Assembly: GCA_050049955.1 (NCBI GenBank)
Contig: JASFVG010000182.1
Location: forward strand, 1 to 9,032
Length of the DNA: 9,032 nucleotides
Direction: 5' to 3'
Source of the DNA: SKLM01 sp050049955
GTDB taxonomy: Bacteria; Chloroflexota; Anaerolineae; B4-G1
Part shown: one piece after another, positions 6,117-9,032 of the stretch
How positions within the stretch are numbered: the stretch's first letter is position 1
Layout of the letters: every line of letters begins with the position of its first letter
Made by a program: the position numbers and the translations under genes
Notes under the pieces: generated by a model
The model's input: only the letters and a program-made list of their open reading frames with translations
Databases searched by the model: none
What the model was told of the DNA's origin: nothing

Positions 6117-6533
6117 TTACTGCTGGGCCTCCTCGACCAGGTCCTGGAGCGTCGTGGCATCGAGAAACGCCGTCATCATCTCCGACAGTCTACTCCAGAA
6201 AAGGTGGGTCTCACAGCACGCCAATCGACTGCACGGCTCGCAGCCCGACTCCATACACGGCGCTAGCACAACCGGCCCTTCCACAGCCCTGACCACGTCC
6301 CCGGCCCGGATCGCGGGGGCTTCGCGTGCCAACCGGTACCCCCCACCGGGGCCCTTATAGCCCTCCACCAGCCCCGCGGCCTGGAGCTTGTGGAAAAGCT
6401 GAGCGACGTAGTCGGACGATATGCCCTGCCGATCGGCGATGTCCGCGCGGGCAACGGGTCCATCGCCCGCGTGCACGGCCAGGTCGACCATCGCGCGCAG
6501 CGCATACCGTCCCTGGGTGGTAATGCGAATCAC
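6117..6533 (-). CDS. Rrf2/IscR-family transcriptional regulator with a cysteine cluster
   Basis: A 138-residue Rrf2-family DNA-binding protein starting with the typical IRITTQGRYALRAMVDLA. A winged helix-turn-helix follows (about 1-70), with GISSDYVAQLFHKLQAAGLV as recognition region and GPGGGYRLAR as wing. Residues 93-110 contain Cys93, Cys98, Cys101, Cys106, Cys107 and His110. Cys101, Cys107 and His110 match the spacing of the [2Fe-2S] ligands Cys98, Cys104 and His107 in E. coli IscR, so an Fe-S cluster or a thiol sensor is likely. The GTG start at 6533 overlaps the DUF1638 stop as GTGA, and GGGGG precedes it, which suggests translational coupling and decides the start over GTG at 6554. It ends with TAA at 6117. 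It probably controls its own promoter at 7358-7386 (inverted repeat there) and perhaps the downstream rhodanese/ATPase genes. Confidence 0.93.
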   Translation of the reverse strand: MIRITTQGRYALRAMVDLAVHAGDGPVARADIADRQGISSDYVAQLFHKLQAAGLVEGYKGPGGGYRLAREAPAIRAGDVVRAVEGPVVLAPCMESGCEPCSRLACCETHLFWSRLSEMMTAFLDATTLQDLVEEAQQ

Positions 6534-7312
6534 GTGACCCCCACAAACTCGCACTGCCTGATCTCACCGCCCGGGGGGACAACCACAAAGTCACGAGTGA
6601 CCCACTCCGCTCCCTCCACTCCGTTCTCGCTCAGGGCAAAGGCCGTATCAACCAGGCGGCGCAGGTAGTCGTCCGAGCCGAGGATCTCCTCGTACGCCAG
6701 GTCCCAGCGACTGCAGAAGCGCGCCACTTCCAGGGCTGCTGGACGGTAGCGGTCCAGATCAGCACGGTTGGGAGCCACTAGCGCTAGGCGCTCATAGGCC
6801 TGGTACATCTGATCCAGGATACTGAGGGCCTCCTCCTCGCCGTACCTCTCCGCATACTTATGGTACTCGCTCAAGGGATGGCTGCCGGATTCGAGCCACC
6901 CCTCGCTCAGATAGTAGGTACCCGGCACGGCGCTGAACTCTCGGTAGTAGGCCTGGCGAGATCCCAGGAGCAGCGCGATGCAGTCGTCGACACGCGGCGC
7001 CAGGAGCATGTGCACACCGGCGCTTATACCGTCGAGTCCATTGCCACATAGGCCGTAGCCGAGCACAACCAAGCTGGGGTCCTTAAGGGCGTCGATCGCC
7101 TGCTGGAGCGCCCCGGTCATCTTGCTGGGCACCTGGTGCAATCCGTAGTCCATGAAGGCCACCTCGCGCCAGAGACCCCCGGGGAGAACACGCTCCAGCA
7201 TAGCCTGAAGCACCTGGCAGGCGATGACCACTACGGGCAACGTGCCTTGGTGGGCGCTTCTCGTGCATCCTATTGCGTCGGTTGACGACATCGGCTCGGT
7301 ATGTTGCCGCAT
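6530..7312 (-). CDS. DUF1638 family protein
   Basis: A 260-residue cytoplasmic protein that I recognise as DUF1638 from the pattern VVVIACQVL (about 27-35), VVLGYGLCGNGLDGI (82-96), a PRVDDCIALLLGSR stretch (106-119) and PGTYYLSEGWLES (130-142). The three cysteines Cys32, Cys89 and Cys111 lie in these conserved stretches and could bind a metal or cofactor. The biochemical role is not established to my knowledge; family members in methanogens and anaerobes often sit near corrinoid methyltransferase genes, but none is here. The first roughly 20 residues before the core look poorly conserved, so a later start (ATG at 7291) is possible. A near-consensus promoter lies about 40-75 nt upstream of the ATG, and the gene overlaps the Rrf2 gene by 4 nt, implying joint control. 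Confidence 0.85.
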   Translation of the reverse strand: MRQHTEPMSSTDAIGCTRSAHQGTLPVVVIACQVLQAMLERVLPGGLWREVAFMDYGLHQVPSKMTGALQQAIDALKDPSLVVLGYGLCGNGLDGISAGVHMLLAPRVDDCIALLLGSRQAYYREFSAVPGTYYLSEGWLESGSHPLSEYHKYAERYGEEEALSILDQMYQAYERLALVAPNRADLDRYRPAALEVARFCSRWDLAYEEILGSDDYLRRLVDTAFALSENGVEGAEWVTRDFVVVPPGGEIRQCEFVGVT

Positions 7313-7357
7313 CCCTCACGTGCCTCTTCTGGTGCCATCGTTAGGCGACGGCCCAAG

Positions 7358-7386
7358 ATTGTACAGTAGTTGAGTGATCTTGTCAA
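7358..7386 (-). promoter_or_regulatory. Sigma-70-like promoter of the DUF1638-Rrf2 operon
   Basis: On the minus strand, -35 TTGACA (7386-7381, perfect) and -10 TACAAT (7363-7358, one mismatch) are separated by exactly 17 nt. Transcription would begin near 7351, leaving a leader of about 40 nt before the ATG at 7312. Confidence 0.8.
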
Positions 7387-7389
7387 CTA
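7367..7389. promoter_or_regulatory. Inverted repeat, candidate Rrf2 operator
   Basis: TAGTTGA (7367-7373) and TCAACTA (7383-7389) are perfect 7-bp inverted arms around a 9-bp centre. The site covers the -35 box and most of the spacer of the promoter, so a bound dimer would block RNA polymerase. Autoregulation by the Rrf2 protein encoded in this operon is the simplest reading, but it is an inference. Confidence 0.5.
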
Positions 7390-7877
7390 TTCGAAGGACA
7401 ACCGGACCTTGGGGTAGGCGACTGCGCTCTAATGGGCAGCGGATAGAGGGAGCGTGAACGCGGGGCGGCGGCCAGCCGGCTGACCGGGCTCCATACCCAC
7501 CTTGCGAGGGACGCACATCCTCAACCCGTGCTCCGGTCCGTCGACTGTTTGTGGAGCCCGGGCAACAATAGTATAATGGCAGTGGTGTGCAGCAGTCGGT
7601 TGGACACCGGCTCGTCCAGATTCTGAACTGCCATCGCGACGTTGACAACGACATAGGCTGCCCGCCCACGCCACGGCCTACATCCATCACGCCCTCCCTG
7701 TCTGACCGGCGGGCACAACGGCACGCAGCGGCCTCGCGGTTGCCGCTGGCGACTATTCCTCGAATCTGACCAATTGAGGCCCGTCCGCTAGCTGGTTCGT
7801 CTGTCCGATCCGGCACTTAACGCTACATCGTACCGAAGAAGTGTGCTCGCTCGATCGCTGATCCAACGAGATGGGCG
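7390..7877. other. Gene-poor intergenic region between divergent transcripts
   Basis: No convincing gene is present in about 490 nt. Open frames exist on both strands but have arginine/proline/cysteine-rich translations with no domain, signal peptide or plausible start. A possible plus-strand promoter, TTGTGG (7549-7554) and TATAAT (7572-7577) with a 17-nt spacer, has no clear gene close downstream. A small RNA or leader of the following lipoproteins is possible. I see no tRNA or CRISPR structure. Confidence 0.4.
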
Positions 7878-8051
7878 ATGAATATCGGTCGGGGAGTAGA
7901 CGCAATCAGTGCATCCGCGTTGTCAATCACAGTGACCATCGGCTGTGGATCAGGGGGCGGTGAGGAGGCGCTGGCGCCCCCGGACGCGCCCACGGCTGCG
8001 CCCACTGGCGGGTGTGACCAGAGCATCTCCAAGGGGGTGGACTGCCATTGA
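7878..8051 (+). CDS. Possible small lipoprotein, 57 residues
   Basis: The ATG at 7878 opens a short frame ending in TGA at 8049-8051. The predicted peptide has a hydrophobic stretch (about 9-22) followed by a lipobox-like VTIGC (Cys23), a Gly/Glu then Ala/Pro/Thr-rich stretch, and two more cysteines near the end. The layout (signal, lipobox, APTG linker, cysteines) resembles the start of the lipoprotein at 8091, 39 nt downstream. Codon third positions are G/C-rich in the second half. Against it: the N-terminus is weakly charged, the ribosome-binding site is poor, and no family is recognised. It may be a decayed paralogue fragment. Confidence 0.35.
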   Translation: MNIGRGVDAISASALSITVTIGCGSGGGEEALAPPDAPTAAPTGGCDQSISKGVDCH

Positions 8052-8090
8052 GGACGTGACCTCAGAACCCGGCTCTACAACGGAGGTACA

Positions 8091-9032
8091 ATGAACGAGA
8101 CAGGCACACGTTTGATCGCCCTCATAGCCGTTGCCCTGCTAGTGACCGCGGGCTGCGGGCCACAGATCACGGAGGACAAACGGCAAGCTACAGCCACACC
8201 GGTGGTTGCCGCTCCTACAGGCCGGTGCGGCGACGGTGTCTGTGACGCTGCGGAGCAGGCCAACCCCAGCCTCTGCCCGCAGGACTGCGAGAGCTCTGAA
8301 ATGGCACCTGCTGCAGCGCCTGAGACACCGGGAGCGACACCGGAGGACGCCACGGCTACCCCCAAGCCGCAGGCTGAGGGGGTAGGCGACAAGTGTGGCG
8401 ACGGCATTTGCGATGCCGCGGAGCGGGCTGATCCCGCGCTCTGCCCGGCCGACTGCGCCGCCGCAGCTGAATCCGCGGATGACTCCGAAGATGATCCAGG
8501 CGGAGGCGAGGAGCCGCAGTGCGAGGTCGAGGAATGGACGATGACTATCGAAGGGTGTTCTACCTGGAAGGATATGCAGGTTTCCGCCGAATTGTGCACT
8601 GCGTTCGTGGGAGGCTTCACCGTTCAGGAATCGTGCAGAATCATCGGCACCGGCAGTGGTCGATACAAGAACTGCGAATACGTGAATCCGACAGGGCTTT
8701 GCACATTCGAGATCGAATGCCCGGAGTTCCAGATGCCCATTAGCGGGGAGGCTGTCTGGACTGATGGGATCACGGAGACCTTGAGAATTCAGGTGGATTC
8801 GAGCAGTGTATTTGAGTCGGGAACCATGACGTGCTATGGACAGACCAAACCAATAGACTTCGTTCCTGTGCTGCAGACCGGCTTCGCCAGCGCCACGCGA
8901 AATGGCGATGGCCATTTCTGCGAAATCGAGGTCGTGGAATACATCGATAGCTTCGGCGTTCACGTGAATGGGCAAGACGCAGTGGCGCCTGAGAATGCCT
9001 CTTACGATTTCATAGCGGAGGTGTATCCCGGT
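8091..9032 (+). CDS. Cys-rich lipoprotein with two CGDGxC repeats (3' end beyond the window)
   Basis: An open frame of 314 codons runs to the window edge without a stop, preceded by a good ribosome-binding site (GGAGG, 4 nt before ATG). Residues 1-22 are a lipoprotein signal (MNETGTRLIALIAVALLVTAGC, split here as charged start and hydrophobic core, lipidated Cys22). An Ala/Pro/Thr linker leads to two copies of a CGDGxCDAAEx(7-8)LCPxDC repeat at residues 46-66 and 102-122, separated by another acidic/Pro-rich linker. A Ser/Asp/Glu-rich spacer (about 124-140) then leads to a cysteine-containing domain with alternating polar and hydrophobic strands that I do not recognise. The CGDGxC repeat is seen in secreted and lipid-anchored bacterial proteins; the paired acidic residues suggest calcium binding, but this is unproven. 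The protein would sit on the cell surface. It is transcribed away from the DUF1638 operon. Confidence 0.85.
   Translation, partial: MNETGTRLIALIAVALLVTAGCGPQITEDKRQATATPVVAAPTGRCGDGVCDAAEQANPSLCPQDCESSEMAPAAAPETPGATPEDATATPKPQAEGVGDKCGDGICDAAERADPALCPADCAAAAESADDSEDDPGGGEEPQCEVEEWTMTIEGCSTWKDMQVSAELCTAFVGGFTVQESCRIIGTGSGRYKNCEYVNPTGLCTFEIECPEFQMPISGEAVWTDGITETLRIQVDSSSVFESGTMTCYGQTKPIDFVPVLQTGFASATRNGDGHFCEIEVVEYIDSFGVHVNGQDAVAPENASYDFIAEVYPG
8226..8456 (+). repeat. Two protein-level CGDGxC repeats
   Basis: Codons for residues 46-66 (8226-8288) and 102-122 (8394-8456) are clearly duplicated, sharing TG[CT]GGCGACGG and CTCTGCCCG among other blocks, with a 168-nt period. Differences are mostly at third positions, indicating an old duplication kept under selection. 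Confidence 0.8.

Noticed and set aside
7316..7816. Minus-strand 166-codon open frame upstream of DUF1638
   Set aside because: It would run across the strong promoter and its translation is Arg/Pro/Cys-rich without domain or signal; the GC-rich sequence explains the lack of stops.
8049..8051. Selenocysteine at the TGA linking the 57-residue frame to the lipoprotein at 8091
   Set aside because: The frames are in register, but the downstream ATG has its own ribosome-binding site and full lipoprotein signal, no cysteine-motif homology spans the TGA, and the only hairpin (GAGG...CCUC) is too close to the codon.

Overview
The window is about 9 kb of high-GC bacterial DNA. It is probably from a member of the Chloroflexota or a similar deep-branching lineage. 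That placement is an inference from the Pro/Thr-rich linkers after lipoprotein signals, a DUF1638 protein, and a lipoprotein with CGDGxC repeats; no rRNA or other phylogenetic marker is present.

The main result is hidden from ordinary ORF calling. Two minus-strand genes are interrupted by in-frame TGA codons that fall exactly on redox-active cysteine positions. A TlpA-like lipoprotein (1766-2539) reads W-TGA-P-H-C where the family has WCxxC. A rhodanese lipoprotein (5534-5989) reads F-Y-TGA-T-TGA-P-A-E where relatives have FYCxCPxE. In both, the protein continues in the same frame with clear family sequence. In both, a perfect hairpin lies downstream at the distance expected of a bacterial SECIS element; the TlpA-like one has the loop GGUCU, as in E. 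coli fdhF. I therefore read them as selenoproteins with one and two selenocysteines.

Layout. 154-861 (+): FGE/SUMF1-fold protein lacking one catalytic cysteine. 881-1504 (+): GDT1/TMEM165-type membrane cation transporter. 1505-1765: convergent intergenic gap. 1766-2539 (-): selenocysteine TlpA-like lipoprotein, with its own promoter at 2851-2879 and a roughly 300-nt leader. 2920-5025 (-): P1B-type heavy-metal ATPase with an unusual Cys-Ala-Cys membrane motif. 5044-5456 (-): exported rhodanese, broken by an apparent one-base frameshift. 5534-5989 (-): double-selenocysteine rhodanese lipoprotein. 6117-6533 (-): Rrf2/IscR-like regulator, overlapping by 4 nt with the DUF1638 gene 6530-7312 (-). 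Both of these lie behind a near-consensus sigma-70 promoter that overlaps an inverted repeat. 7390-7877: no convincing gene. 7878-8051 (+): possible small lipoprotein. 8091 to the window end (+): Cys-rich lipoprotein with two CGDGxC repeats, incomplete at the 3' end.

How they may work together (inference): the minus-strand cluster combines a cysteine-rich regulator, two extracytoplasmic rhodaneses, a metal-pumping ATPase and an extracytoplasmic thiol-disulfide oxidoreductase. Two of these surface proteins use selenocysteine. This suggests a selenium-dependent sulfur/thiol redox relay outside the membrane, coupled to metal handling and controlled by a redox or Fe-S sensing Rrf2 protein. No selA, selB, selC or selD is in the window, so Sec decoding must be confirmed elsewhere in the genome.
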